NCBI RefSeq assembly: GCF_900100735.1
Contig: NZ_FNCJ01000009.1
Coordinates: 62,001 to 126,000, forward strand
Length of the DNA stretch: 64,000 bases
DNA from: Paraburkholderia phenazinium
GTDB lineage: Bacteria; Pseudomonadota; Gammaproteobacteria; Burkholderiales; Burkholderiaceae
Reading direction: 5' to 3'
Numbering within the stretch: position 1 is the stretch's first letter; every line of letters begins with the position of its first letter. Of this stretch, positions 1-10,000 are shown one piece after another. A model generated the notes under the pieces. That model ran no database searches, was not told where the DNA came from, and saw nothing but the letters and a program-made list of their open reading frames with translations. The position numbers and the translations under genes were made by a program.

Positions 1-17
1 GAGCAGGAACCGCAGCG

Positions 18-1160
18 ATGGCCGCGCGCGTGACGATTCCACTCGTGCCGCTCCTGCAGACTCGCGAGCGCCTGCCGTTGCTGCAAACGAGCCGCGCCTT
101 CGAGCAACTTGCCGGGCGTTTCAGCAAAGTGGCGTTACGCGAACCGCCGACGGACGACGCGGCACGCTGGCATGAGCACACGCTGGGCGCTCAGCGCTTG
201 CGGTTTGCGCAACCGCTGACCTTCACGCCGTACGCATCGGCGCGGCCGTGCTCGGCGCGCTGCCGGTTCTGCTCCGAGACGCTGGTCGACGAGACCGCCG
301 AGGGTGCGCTTGCCGCCGCGCTACGTCCGGACCCAGGCTATTTCGCAGCGTTGCGGCGCGCCCTCGGCGCATTGCGCGGCGTCCCCCTCTCCTATTCTCT
401 ATCCGGGCTGGAAAGCACCGACGACCCCGCGTGGCTGCTCGGCGTGCTCGATACTTTGCGTGCCGCGCGCGCGGACGGCCCGTTGGTCAGCGAGACAGTC
501 ATGTATTCCAATGGCGCCGGTTTCGTCGACCACGCCGCCCGTCTGCTGCCCGCGCTCGAAAGCTTCGGGCTGTCGTGGCTGGAATGGTCGCGCCACCACG
601 ATCACGCCGAGGCCAATCAGCAGATCATGCGCTTTCGTCCCGGCCAGCGCATCGCACAGCAGGCCACCTTCGAGGCGGCGGTACGCGCGGCGGTGCAGCG
701 GTTCCCGGTCAAGCTCGTATGCGTCGTGCAGCGCGGCGGCATCGTCACACCCGTAGACGTGTTTCGCTATGTCGACTGGGCTCATGGGCTTGGTGTCGAC
801 ACGGTGATCTTCCGTGAGTTCTCCGAACTGCCGGCGCACTACCGCCACAACGCGACGCGCCGCTATATCGACGGCGCCCGCGTGACCATTGACGACCTGT
901 TGCTCGGCTGCATCGACGACAAGCGGTTTCTCGAGCGCTACACGCCGCTTGCGCTTACTGGCGGCTACTACTTCTGGAACGCCCGCTGGGCACGAGATGA
1001 CGGCCGCGAGGTGGTGTTCGAACGCTCCGACTATGGAACCATGCTCGAACACGAAGCGCGCGGGCTGATCTACAAACTGGTGTTCCACGCCAATGGTCAT
1101 CTCTGTTCCGGATGGCAACCGGAGCGCGGCGTGTTATGGAGAAGCGATGACAGTCAATAG
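18..1160 (+). CDS. Radical SAM family protein
   Basis: A 380-residue protein with the radical SAM cluster motif CxxxCxxC (C78, C82, C85, in PCSARCRFC). The three cysteines should hold a [4Fe-4S] cluster that cleaves S-adenosylmethionine. No clear second cluster (SPASM) is visible in the C-terminal part, which has only scattered cysteines. The substrate is not recognisable. The start lies at the window edge, so an upstream partner gene could overlap it. Its last 14 bases overlap the start of the next gene, which implies translational coupling and a shared function with the methylase-nucleotidyltransferase protein. The family call is firm and the role unknown. Confidence 0.8.
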   Translation: MAARVTIPLVPLLQTRERLPLLQTSRAFEQLAGRFSKVALREPPTDDAARWHEHTLGAQRLRFAQPLTFTPYASARPCSARCRFCSETLVDETAEGALAAALRPDPGYFAALRRALGALRGVPLSYSLSGLESTDDPAWLLGVLDTLRAARADGPLVSETVMYSNGAGFVDHAARLLPALESFGLSWLEWSRHHDHAEANQQIMRFRPGQRIAQQATFEAAVRAAVQRFPVKLVCVVQRGGIVTPVDVFRYVDWAHGLGVDTVIFREFSELPAHYRHNATRRYIDGARVTIDDLLLGCIDDKRFLERYTPLALTGGYYFWNARWARDDGREVVFERSDYGTMLEHEARGLIYKLVFHANGHLCSGWQPERGVLWRSDDSQ

Positions 1161-2421
1161 CTGGTTGCATCTGCGCGCCCAGGATGCGCGCCATGCCTTA
1201 CCGGAGTCGCTCAGGCAGCGTGATCCGCGCGGCGCACGCGACTGCGGCTGGGTGGAACAGATGATTCCGTTTATCCGCAGCCATGCCAGCGAAGATGCCG
1301 GTATCATCGACCCGTTTTGCGGCTTCGGCTCCACGCTCGTAGCGGCTGCGCTGGAAGGCGTCCCGGCGGCCGGGGTCGAACTCGATGCCGAGCGCGCGAT
1401 GCTGGCACGCGAGCGGCTCGCCTTGCTGGGTGCAGACCCGCACCGGTATCCGGTGTTGACCGGCAACCTTGCGCAGCAGGCCACCCGCGATGCGCTGGCC
1501 GGCTTGCCGGCCTTGTCCGCGTTGCCCGAATTACCCGCTGACGGCACGCATCGGCAAGCGGGCGCTGGCGACCCGCTTCCTGCACGACGCAAGTTCACAC
1601 TGTGCATGACCAGCGTACCGTACTTCGGCTGCCCGCCTATCGCGACCGCCAGGCAGTCCATCGCGTCCTCGCCGTCCGGTGCGGACACCGAGGGGCAACT
1701 CTATGGCATGCGCTTTTACCAGCACTTTCTGAACGAAATGCGCGAGGTATTCCTGGGTGTGCACGCGCTGCTCGAGCCGGGCGGCTGGTGTGTCGTGATG
1801 GCGCAGAACCTGCGCCTCGCGGATACCTTCGTGCCGCTTGCATGGGATGTGGCGCGCATTCTCGGCGAGCGCTTCGTGCTTCACGAGGAACGGCTGATCG
1901 TCTACGACGCGGCCCACAGCGGACAGGAAAATCGAGCGCCCGCGCCGACCAATCGAGCCCACGAATACGCGCTGATCTGCCGCAAGCAGTCACGCGGACT
2001 CGATGAGCGCGAGGCGTACGCATTGCTCGATGCGCTGGCACAGCAGCAATTCGAGTTCCTCGTGTATGGCAGCCTGGCGCGACGCATGGCCGGCGAGCAT
2101 GACGTGACGCCGAACGATATCGATCTGCTCTGCCCGCCCGACGACGCGCAAGTGTCGCGACTGGTGCGTTGGCTCGAAGCACAAGGCTTCCGGCTCGAAT
2201 CGTGGAACTCGCCGGTGTCACCGCCGCTCGCCTTGGGTGCGCTCGCCTATCGCTACTACTTCCGTGCACGGCGAGTCGATGCGTTGGGCGCGACGCTTCA
2301 AGTGGATATCGCCATCGCGGAGACTCGCCTCGCCTTCGACGGCCAGGCGGCTCTCGCGCGACGCGACCTCGGACCCGGCACGGCGCCATTTGCCGTGCTC
2401 GCGGCAGGAGCGCACGAGTAG
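1147..2421 (+). CDS. DNA methylase-like domain fused to a nucleotidyltransferase-like domain
   Basis: About 424 residues from the ATG at 1147, preceded by a GGAGAAG ribosome site; an in-frame ATG at 1093 is less likely because it lies deep in the upstream gene. The N-terminal half is a class I SAM-dependent methyltransferase: the SAM-binding motif is DPFCGFGST (about residues 54-62) and the catalytic-loop motif reads TSVPYFG, a variant of the (D/N/S)PP(Y/F) motif of amino-methyltransferases. The segment ending NRAHEYALICRK is typical of N4-cytosine/N6-adenine DNA methylases. From about residue 300 a second domain carries FLVYGSLARR followed by NDIDLL, the GS...DxD signature of the minimal nucleotidyltransferase fold. 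No restriction endonuclease is adjacent. The fusion and its coupling to a radical SAM enzyme are unusual. Confidence 0.7.
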   Translation: MTVNSWLHLRAQDARHALPESLRQRDPRGARDCGWVEQMIPFIRSHASEDAGIIDPFCGFGSTLVAAALEGVPAAGVELDAERAMLARERLALLGADPHRYPVLTGNLAQQATRDALAGLPALSALPELPADGTHRQAGAGDPLPARRKFTLCMTSVPYFGCPPIATARQSIASSPSGADTEGQLYGMRFYQHFLNEMREVFLGVHALLEPGGWCVVMAQNLRLADTFVPLAWDVARILGERFVLHEERLIVYDAAHSGQENRAPAPTNRAHEYALICRKQSRGLDEREAYALLDALAQQQFEFLVYGSLARRMAGEHDVTPNDIDLLCPPDDAQVSRLVRWLEAQGFRLESWNSPVSPPLALGALAYRYYFRARRVDALGATLQVDIAIAETRLAFDGQAALARRDLGPGTAPFAVLAAGAHE

Positions 2422-2494
2422 CAAACGTGTTAGCCCGGCCGCTTCATGCCAATCGCATAGAGGCCTGCTTCGACGCTGCCCTCTGCCTGCTTAA

Positions 2495-2532
2495 CAAAAC
2501 CCGGCAAAACCCCGCAAAACCCGCAAAAACCG
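2495..2532. repeat. Short A/C-rich tandem repeat
   Basis: Four head-to-tail imperfect copies of a 9-10 base unit of the form CAAAACCCG, lying in the 150-base gap between the methylase fusion and the exported protein gene. The strand has no G-tract hairpin, so it does not look like a terminator. It may be slipped-strand expansion in the promoter region of the downstream gene. Confidence 0.6.
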
Positions 2533-2572
2533 TTACCCTTTCGCGTCGATCGATCCCCCACGTCCCACACAG

Positions 2573-3823
2573 ATGATCTCCATGCGCCCGATTCGCGTCG
2601 CCCTCCTCTCCGCCTGCATCTTGTCTGCGTTTGCCGCACAGGCGTCCCTCGCAGCCGGCTGCCCTGCGGCCGACGCTGCGGCACGCGCCGCGCTCGCGGC
2701 CCAGCAAAAGGTGCAGCAAGACTCCACGTCCATTCCGATAGGCGAGGAAGGAGACACGGACCTGAGCGTCCCTCTGCAGAAGTCGCTGCACAACTTCAAG
2801 CAGGCGCTTGCCGATGCAGTGGAGGCGCGTATGGCCTGCGCCGGGCAAAGCGTCGATATCACCGCACTCAATCGCGATCTGTCGGCGACGCTGCAGCGCA
2901 AGGCGGTCACGCCGGCCGCGTCGGCCAAGGGGCCGACCTACGGCAACGGGCTGGACATCGACGCGCAACTCACTGATGCCACATCAGCAGGCGCGGCACC
3001 CTCGGCCAACGCGGCGGCGCCGCTCGTCCTCGTGCGCTCGGGAATCGGCATCGCGTGCGGCACCGATAACGTGGTGCTCGGCTATCGCTGGGATGGCGCC
3101 CACTGGAAACGCGTATTGCGCTGGCAGAGCGAGAACGTCAAAAACATCGCCGACGCATATGGCTTCCCCATCGGCATCGTGCCGCTGCATGATGGACAGG
3201 TGGCGCTCTTGCGCGGTACGCCGCAGTGCGCGTCGCGCTGGGGCCAGGTGGCGATCGATGTGATCGCGCCAGCCCAGGGCGCCGCCGGCCAGCGCAGCCT
3301 CTTTCACACCGGGCACGGCTATATCAACGAAGAGGAAACCAGCTTCAAACCGACCGCCGACGGCTTCGAGATGCGCGCGCATGTCGCTTCGCTCGATACC
3401 GATCTGATGGAACGTGTCGGCATCCTCCGTTATCGAGTCGCGGGCGACCAGGTGACACGCATACAACCGGCCGCCAACAACGGACGGGACTTTGTCGACG
3501 AATGGCTGCAAGTGGACGAACCGCTCGCCCACGCCTGGAGCGATCCGGGCGCTGCCACGCAAGCGGTGGCCGAGCGCGCGCGTTTGCTGGCTACCGCCAA
3601 GAAGGAGAGCCTCGGCGTCAGCTATGGCGCCGTGCGCAGTTGCAGCGACCATGCGGCGCGCTACCAGGTCGAACTGGAGCTGGCCACCGACACGCCCGCC
3701 AAAGCCGCGCCCCACTTCGCCGTGATCCAGCAGGCACGCAACGGCTTCACGCTAATGGCCTTCAACCCGGCGGCCGATCCCCAATGTCGCGGCGCGGACC
3801 TGATGGGCAGCAAGGGCAAATAG
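2573..3823 (+). CDS. Exported protein of unknown function
   Basis: 416 residues with an N-terminal signal sequence (MRPIRVALLSACILSAFAA then an Ala-rich cleavage zone). The stretch LAAGC could be read as a weak lipobox, but the -3 residue is Ala, so a plain periplasmic protein is more likely. An alternative ATG lies nine bases downstream at 2582; neither start has a good Shine-Dalgarno. The mature part holds several cysteines (for example IACGTDN and PQCAS) that could form disulfides. I do not recognise the family. It stands alone, with the fossil region downstream on the opposite strand. Confidence 0.7.
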   Translation: MISMRPIRVALLSACILSAFAAQASLAAGCPAADAAARAALAAQQKVQQDSTSIPIGEEGDTDLSVPLQKSLHNFKQALADAVEARMACAGQSVDITALNRDLSATLQRKAVTPAASAKGPTYGNGLDIDAQLTDATSAGAAPSANAAAPLVLVRSGIGIACGTDNVVLGYRWDGAHWKRVLRWQSENVKNIADAYGFPIGIVPLHDGQVALLRGTPQCASRWGQVAIDVIAPAQGAAGQRSLFHTGHGYINEEETSFKPTADGFEMRAHVASLDTDLMERVGILRYRVAGDQVTRIQPAANNGRDFVDEWLQVDEPLAHAWSDPGAATQAVAERARLLATAKKESLGVSYGAVRSCSDHAARYQVELELATDTPAKAAPHFAVIQQARNGFTLMAFNPAADPQCRGADLMGSKGK

Positions 3824-3855
3824 GCCGGGCGCCAAAAACCTGCCGCCGCGCGCCT

Positions 3856-3995
3856 TTACTGTTTCAAGATGATCCGCGCAGCGTTATCGACGGCCACCTG
3901 GATCGCATCCAGATTCGCCCCTGCGCATGGACCTTCGATGCAATGTCCGTCCTCGAAGCGAAACAGCGCGCTGTGGTGCGCGCACATCAGCACCT
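3856..3995 (-). pseudogene. C-terminal fragment of a Rieske [2Fe-2S] ferredoxin-like protein
   Basis: Read on the minus strand, the fragment translates as VLMCAHHSALFRFEDGHC then IEGPCAGANL and ends at a stop. This is the second half of a small Rieske ferredoxin of the kind that accompanies aromatic-ring oxygenases: the second cluster-ligand motif (CAHH) and the conserved EGPC are present, while the first ligand pair (C-x-H) is missing. It is fused in frame behind a maleylacetate reductase fragment with no start of its own, so it cannot make a functional protein. Deletion of intervening genes is the simplest explanation. Confidence 0.7.
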
Positions 3996-4149
3996 GCGCA
4001 AGATCCGCCGCTTCGTCGAGCCCTTCTTCCGGCATGCCGATCTGCGCAAGCGCCGCCGCAATACCGAGCGCGCGGATCGCTTCTTCCGCCATCAGGCTGA
4101 CGACCGGGTTTGCGTCTTCGGCATAGAGCGCTTCCACCGCGTGCGCCAA
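3996..4149 (-). pseudogene. Internally deleted maleylacetate reductase fragment
   Basis: Minus-strand translation gives HAVEALYAEDANPVVSLMAE followed by EAIRALG, the well-conserved helical segment of maleylacetate reductases (iron-type alcohol dehydrogenase fold). It then jumps directly to AALAQIGMPEEGLDEAADLA, which belongs near the C-terminus of the same family. The metal-binding histidines between these blocks are gone. It joins the transporter fragment on one side and the Rieske fragment on the other. Family assignment rests on recognised sequence blocks, not on a search. Confidence 0.65.
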
Positions 4150-4630
4150 ATTGCGTCGCGATGATCGGCGACAACGCAAGCCCGAATAACGCGAAACCGC
4201 TTTGCTGGAGGCCGAAATTGAAGCCGCGCCGCTTCGGATGAGACGCATCGGCGGTGGCGGCGAAGCTCGTCGGACAAAACGATCCTTCAGCGACCCCCAT
4301 CAGCGCGCGCACGGCGAGCAGACTCATCAGGCCGCCCGCGAGCCCGGAAAAACCCGACAGCAGCGAAAAGACGATGATCGCGGGAATCAGCACCTTGCGA
4401 CGTCCGATCTTGTCGGAGATGCCGCCCATCAGCGCCGCGAAGATGCCCCACGAAAGCCCAAGTATGCCGATGCAGTTGCCAACGTCCTGCGCGCTCAGGT
4501 GCAGATCCCGCATGATGGATGGGAACAGCGGCGCGATCAGCCACCGGTCGAGGCCCACCAGCCCGAAGCCGAGCGCCAGCAGCACCACGGCTTTCCACTC
4601 ATACGCCACATCCCAGTCGTTCGATTTCAT
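4147..4630 (-). pseudogene. N-terminal half of an MFS transporter, truncated
   Basis: Starts at ATG 4630 and runs for about 161 residues as a convincing major facilitator N-terminal half: TM segments from VVLLALGFGLVGLDRW, the loop 2-3 signature GGISDKIGRRKV, and RALMGVAEG. The similarity stops abruptly near PIIATQ, where the frame of the maleylacetate reductase fragment takes over. The second six helices are missing. The original transporter probably imported an aromatic acid, judging from the linked fragments (inference). Not expected to be functional. Confidence 0.75.
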
Positions 4631-5049
4631 CTTTGTCCCCTTGAGCCGGTCGCCGCATATGGAGGCGCCTCACAACCGGCGCCTTCTCTGCTGACGAGCG
4701 ACGATTGCGGGCTCCGGCCACGCCGTCGGGTTCGTTGAACAGGTATCGATCGGCGCGCGTGGATGCACGACATCGATGTGGCAAAGATCGGTGCAGGAGT
4801 GGCACAGGCGATACGGGACAAGCGCCGAATACGTCATTCGCGAATCGCAAACAATGACGGGCCGGTGCGCTGAAAACGAGAGCGGACAAGGCCGGGCGGT
4901 GGGAATCGGCTGGTAAGTAAGCCTGCTTTCCGGCGTACCAGGAGAAGTACGGGTATAGGAATCCGGTCGGGAATAGCCTCCTGTTGATGTCCACCCAGTC
5001 ATGAATTCAAGCCGTATACTGGTGCGCTGGATCCCCGAACCGGCTACGC
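4631..5049. other. Intergenic region between the fossil and the TPR gene
   Basis: About 420 bases holding the divergent promoters of the dead transporter and the TPR gene. Short reading frames on both strands lack family resemblance and ribosome sites. I see no strong hairpin or operator. It could contain further decayed sequence. Confidence 0.4.
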
Positions 5050-6990
5050 ATGGCTCCCTCATCCGCTGAAAGCGCCGCGCAAGCGCACCAACTGGCGCTG
5101 CAAGGCGCGACGCTGTTTCAGGCTGGGCAGACCGCGCAGGCACGCGAGGCCTGCCTGCAGGCGCTGCGCCTCACGCCACGCTCCGCGGAGGTGTTGCTGT
5201 TGCTGGCGTTTATCGCGCTGCACGCCAATCAGCCGCACGAAGCGATCGACTGGGTTGACCGCGCACTCGCCGAGAACGGCAAGCTCGCCGACGCCTATTT
5301 CCTGCGCGGCGAAGCGCAGCAAAAAGCGCAACTCTACGAGGCGGCGGCCGCGAGCTACGACGCGACGCTCAGGCTCAAGCCAGAGCACGCCGATGCCTGG
5401 AACAACCGCGGCAACGCCTACCACGCGCTTGGCCAGCACGAGCGCGCACTGGAGAGTTATGACAAGGCGATCGAACTGAATCCCGCCAAAGCCTCGTTTC
5501 ACAACAACCGCGGACTCGCGTTAAAGGACCAGGGCAATGACGCGCTTGCAATCGCCTGCTTCGAGCAGGCCATCGCCCTTCAAAGCGATTACGGTCTCGC
5601 CCATTTCAACCTCGGGCTATCGCTGTTTGCGCTTGGGCTGTATGAAGAAGCAGCGGCTCGCCACGCCGAAGCGATCAGGTTGATGCCCGGCCATGCTCCC
5701 TCCCACTGGGGGCGCGCCGACGCCTTGCGGGCAAGCGGAGACTACGAGGCCTCGCTAGCGTCCTACAACGCAGCCTTGGCGCTTGAACCGGGCCGGGCCG
5801 ACATCTACAACAATCGCGGCCTGCTCCTGCACGTCTGGGGCAAGCACGACGAAGCTCTGACGGACTTCGAAACCGCGACGCGACTGGACCCCGGCCACGC
5901 CGACGCCCACTGCAACCGCGGCATGGCCCTGGAAGCGCTCGGACACTATGCGCAGGCGCTCGGCCACTACGAGACGGCCATAGCCCACTCACCGCAGCAC
6001 GCCGCGGCGCACTTCAATCATGCGCTGTGCCATCTCACGCTCGGCCACTACCGCAACGGCTGGCATGAATACGAGTGGCGCTGGCAGACCGAGCAGCTCA
6101 GGTCATCGCAACTGCATTGCATTCCACCCTTGTGGAGCGGCAACGACTCGCTGCAAGGTCAACGGATTTTGCTGCACGCCGAACAGGGACTCGGCGACAG
6201 CTTGCAGTTTTGCCGCTATCTGCCAATGGTGGCCCAACTCGGCGCGACGCCGATCGTCCAGGTGCAGGCGCCGCTCGCGTCATTGATGCGCACCATAAGC
6301 GGGGTTTCGCAGGTTGTCGTAGCGGGCGAAGCGCTGCCCGAGTTCGACTTTCACTGCCCGTTCATGAGCCTGCCGCTGGCGTTCGGCACGACCCTGGAAA
6401 CCGTGCCGGGCGGGCGGCGCTATCTGTCGCCATCGAGGGACAAGTCTTTACTGTGGCAAGAGCGGCTTGGCACCAAGCGCTTGCCGCGAGTTGGCCTGGT
6501 GTGGGCCGGCGCGCCGCACACTTCGCGCGCCGTGCAGCGTCCCGTCGACGTACGCCGCTCGATTCATCTGGCAAAGTTTGCGGCCCTTAGTACTCCAGAG
6601 GTGGAATTTTTCAGCCTGCAGAAAGGCGAACCCGCGGCATCGCAGTTGCGCGAGCTTGAACGGGCTGGTTGGAATGGCCCGCGTCTGGCCGACTTTACCG
6701 GCGAATTGAGCGACTTCGAAGACACCGCTGCCCTGGTCGATCAACTCGATCTGGTGATTTCGGTCGACACTTCCGTTGTCCATCTCGCGGGCGCGCTCGG
6801 CAAGCCGGTGTGGCTGCTCAACCGCTTCGACACCTGCTGGCGCTGGATGACCGAACGCGACGACAGTCCGTGGTATCCGACGATGAAGATTTTTCGCCAG
6901 CCCGCCGAAGGCGATTGGGACAGCGTGATCGCAAGCGTGCAGGCCGAATTGCAGCGTTTCGTGGTGCAAGGCCAAGGCCCCCGCCTCTAG
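5050..6990 (+). CDS. TPR protein with glycosyltransferase-like C-terminal domain
   Basis: 646 residues. Residues about 8-335 are nine to ten tandem tetratricopeptide repeats with the usual W/Y-N-x-G spacing (WNNRGNAYHALGQHERALES, HNNRGLALKDQGNDALA, YNNRGLLLHVWGKHDEAL). Residues about 370-640 form a GT-B/glycosyltransferase-9-like domain, recognisable from HAEQGLGDSLQF and ISVDTSVVHLAGALGKPVW. The architecture resembles SPINDLY/O-GlcNAc-transferase-type proteins found in many Burkholderiales. It has no signal peptide, so it should act in the cytoplasm, possibly glycosylating a protein bound by the TPRs. It converges on the nitrate reductase gene with only about 70 bases between them. The start at 5050 has only a weak ribosome site. 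Confidence 0.8.
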   Translation: MAPSSAESAAQAHQLALQGATLFQAGQTAQAREACLQALRLTPRSAEVLLLLAFIALHANQPHEAIDWVDRALAENGKLADAYFLRGEAQQKAQLYEAAAASYDATLRLKPEHADAWNNRGNAYHALGQHERALESYDKAIELNPAKASFHNNRGLALKDQGNDALAIACFEQAIALQSDYGLAHFNLGLSLFALGLYEEAAARHAEAIRLMPGHAPSHWGRADALRASGDYEASLASYNAALALEPGRADIYNNRGLLLHVWGKHDEALTDFETATRLDPGHADAHCNRGMALEALGHYAQALGHYETAIAHSPQHAAAHFNHALCHLTLGHYRNGWHEYEWRWQTEQLRSSQLHCIPPLWSGNDSLQGQRILLHAEQGLGDSLQFCRYLPMVAQLGATPIVQVQAPLASLMRTISGVSQVVVAGEALPEFDFHCPFMSLPLAFGTTLETVPGGRRYLSPSRDKSLLWQERLGTKRLPRVGLVWAGAPHTSRAVQRPVDVRRSIHLAKFAALSTPEVEFFSLQKGEPAASQLRELERAGWNGPRLADFTGELSDFEDTAALVDQLDLVISVDTSVVHLAGALGKPVWLLNRFDTCWRWMTERDDSPWYPTMKIFRQPAEGDWDSVIASVQAELQRFVVQGQGPRL

Positions 6991-7058
6991 TTCCAGGCAC
7001 CCTCCCAGCCACACGGTACGTCGCATGCCGTACATCACCCCGCAGAACACCCCATGGT

Positions 7059-10000
7059 TCAATAAACATCCCGCACATAGCGCTTGTCGCGCGCCAGCCC
7101 GCTCACGTATTCCTGCGCCTTCTCGTCGCTCATCCCGCCGTGGCTGGCTACCACCGCTTTCAAAGCCGCATCGACGTCTTTCGCCATCCTGCTGGCGTCG
7201 CCGCACACATAGAAGTGCGCTCCTGCTTCGAGCCACGCCCACAGCTCTGCACCGTGTTCGCGCATGCGGTCCTGGACGTAGATCTTCTCGCCCTGATCGC
7301 GCGAAAAGGCCAGATCGAGCCGGGTCAGCAAGCCCTTCGAGCGCATCGTGTCGAGTTCATCGCCATAGTAGAAATCCGTCGCCGCGCGTTGCTCGCCGAA
7401 GAACAACCAGTTACGGCCCGCGTCGCCGCGTGCCAGCCTTTCGTGCAGAAAGCCGCGAAACGGTGCGACGCCGGTGCCCGGCCCCACCATGATCATCGGT
7501 GTATCGCCGTTGCGCGGCGGGCGGAAATGCGCGGACTTCTGCACGTAGACCGGCACGCTCACCTCCCCGGCGCGATCTGCGAGGAAGGTTGAAGAGACGC
7601 CCTTGCGCTGGCGCCGGCCGTTGTTGTAGCGCACTGCCGACACCGTCAGATGCACTTCGCCTGGATGCGCCTTGGGGCTGGAGGCAATCGAGTACAGACG
7701 CGGTTGCAGGCGCTTGAGCATGCCGAGCAGCTCCGGCGCAGTAAGCGCCACTGGAAACTCGTGCAACACGTCCGCCAACTGTTGTCCCCACAACCACTGC
7801 TTCAGGTCCGCCTTGCGCTCGTCCGCCAGCAATGCGCCAAGCGCGCCGTCACGGCTGCGTGAGGCGATGAACGCGAGCGCTTCGGCGCTCGGGCGGGCAA
7901 TTTCGAAATGTTTCGCCAAGGCATCGGCGAGCCGCATCTCACCGATACCGCTGACGCTCACCGCCGTATCGGCTGCGAGTCCGCTCAAGCCGATCAGCTC
8001 GTCGACCAGCTCAGGGCAGTTGCTCGGCCACACGCCGAGCGCATCACCGACCTCATATTCGAGCCCGGAGTCCGCGGTCAACAACGAGAAATAACGCGTA
8101 TCCTTCGCGGCGCCCTGCTTGTTGAGCCGCAGGTTCGTCACAAGCCGCGACGCGGCGGGATGCGCTTTGCTGGGCACGACGCCCGGCAAGACCGCGGGAA
8201 TCATGCCTTGCGGCGCGACTTCATAGAGCGCTGCATCTTCTTCCTTGATCCGGGCGATGATCCGCTCGAGCCAGGCATCGGCGGTGGCCTGAAACTCGGT
8301 ATCGCAATCGACCCGCGGCAGCAGGCGCCGCGCGCCCTGCTCGGCCAGACGCTGGTCGAGCTTGCGGCCATGGCCGCAGAACTGGTCGTAGTTCGGGTCG
8401 CCGAAGGCCAGCACCGCATAGCGCACGCCGTCGAGGCGCGGCGCGCTGCCAGCCTGCAACGCAGTCCAGAAACTCGCGCCGTTGTCGGGTGCGTCGCCGT
8501 CGCCGAAGGTGCTCGACATCAGCAGCACATACTGCGCTTTCGCCAGCGCCGCCACGTCGTAATTCGCCATGCAGCAGGTGCGAATTTCGAAGCCCGACTC
8601 CATCAACTGTGTTGCATAGCTCTCAGTCAGCGATTCGATGTTGCCGGTCTGCGACGCCCACAACAGCAGCACTTTCGGCCGGGCTCGCGCAATCCGCACG
8701 GCGCCTGAAGCGGAGGTCGCGTCGGACCCCGGCGCTGCGCGTGCGCCCAACCCAGGGTTCGACGCATCGGCCCGGCTATAGAGCCCCGCCAGCACGCCAT
8801 CGAACCAGAGCCGGGTGGCGGGCGGCAGCGGCGCGTTGGCAGGCAGCACGGGCACACCGTCGAGCCTCGCGGCAGCGCTCGAACGCAGGCCGTTGATGAA
8901 GCCCGAAACGTACGCACGTTGCGCGTCGTCGAGTTGCGGTGCGGGCATCTCGGGCACACCGAGCAGCGTGACGAGGGCGTCGATGCGAGACATGTCTCTT
9001 TCCTTGTGCGGGCCGGCGCTGCCGGCATCCAGCAGCGCAGGGTTGTCGGAGCCGAATGTGATGGCCTCAGGGTCGTCCGGCACGGCCTCAGGCTCAGGCG
9101 CGACCCGGCTCAATGCCACGGCGCAGAACTTCAGTTCCGGTTGTTGCGAGATCGGATCCACCGCATCGCCGGTCACGGCGTTGATGCAGAGGTCTTCGCC
9201 GAACACGTCGTTCCAGTGCATCGGCGCAAAGCATGAACCGGCGCGCACGCGCTCGGTCACGACCGCAGGCAGGACGGCGCGACCCCGCCGCGAGCGCACT
9301 TCCACGCGATCTTTGGCCTCGATGCCGAGCGCGGCCGCATCCTCCGGGTGAATCTCCACGAACGGCTTGGGGTTGAGCTTGTTCAGCATCGCCACCTTGC
9401 CGGTCTTGGTCATGGTGTGCCATTGATGCTGCAAGCGCCCGGTATTGAGCACGATCGGAAATTCGGGCACCGGCATTTCCGCCGGCTCGGTATGGGGCCG
9501 CGCGAAAAACACGGCCTTGCCGCTTGCAGTCGGAAACACCAGCGCCGGCCGGCTGCCATCGGGCGCTTGCCTGAGCGTTTGACTAACGCCGTCGTTTAGA
9601 TAGCGCAGCGGATTGCGGTCGTGCTGAGCATCCGGCGCGCACGGCCATTGCAGCGACGTCTCGCGCAGCCGTGCGTAACTGGCGCCGCGCAGGTCGTAGC
9701 CCGTCCTGGGGTTCGACGCGCGCGTGATCTCCGCGAAAACTTCCTCTGCCGAGGCATAGCTGAAGGCCTCGGCAAAGCCCATGGCACATGCCACCCGCGC
9801 GATGATCTGCCAGTCCGGCAAGGCGTCGCCGGGCGGCTCGATGGCCTTTTGCATGAGCGTGAGGTTGCGCTCGGAGTTGATCATCACGCCTTCCGCCTCG
9901 GCCCACAGCGCACCGGGCAGCAGCACATCGGCGTAGCGATTGGTCTCGGTGTCGAGAAACGCGTCCTGGGCGATCACCAGTTCCGCAGCCTGCAGCCCTG

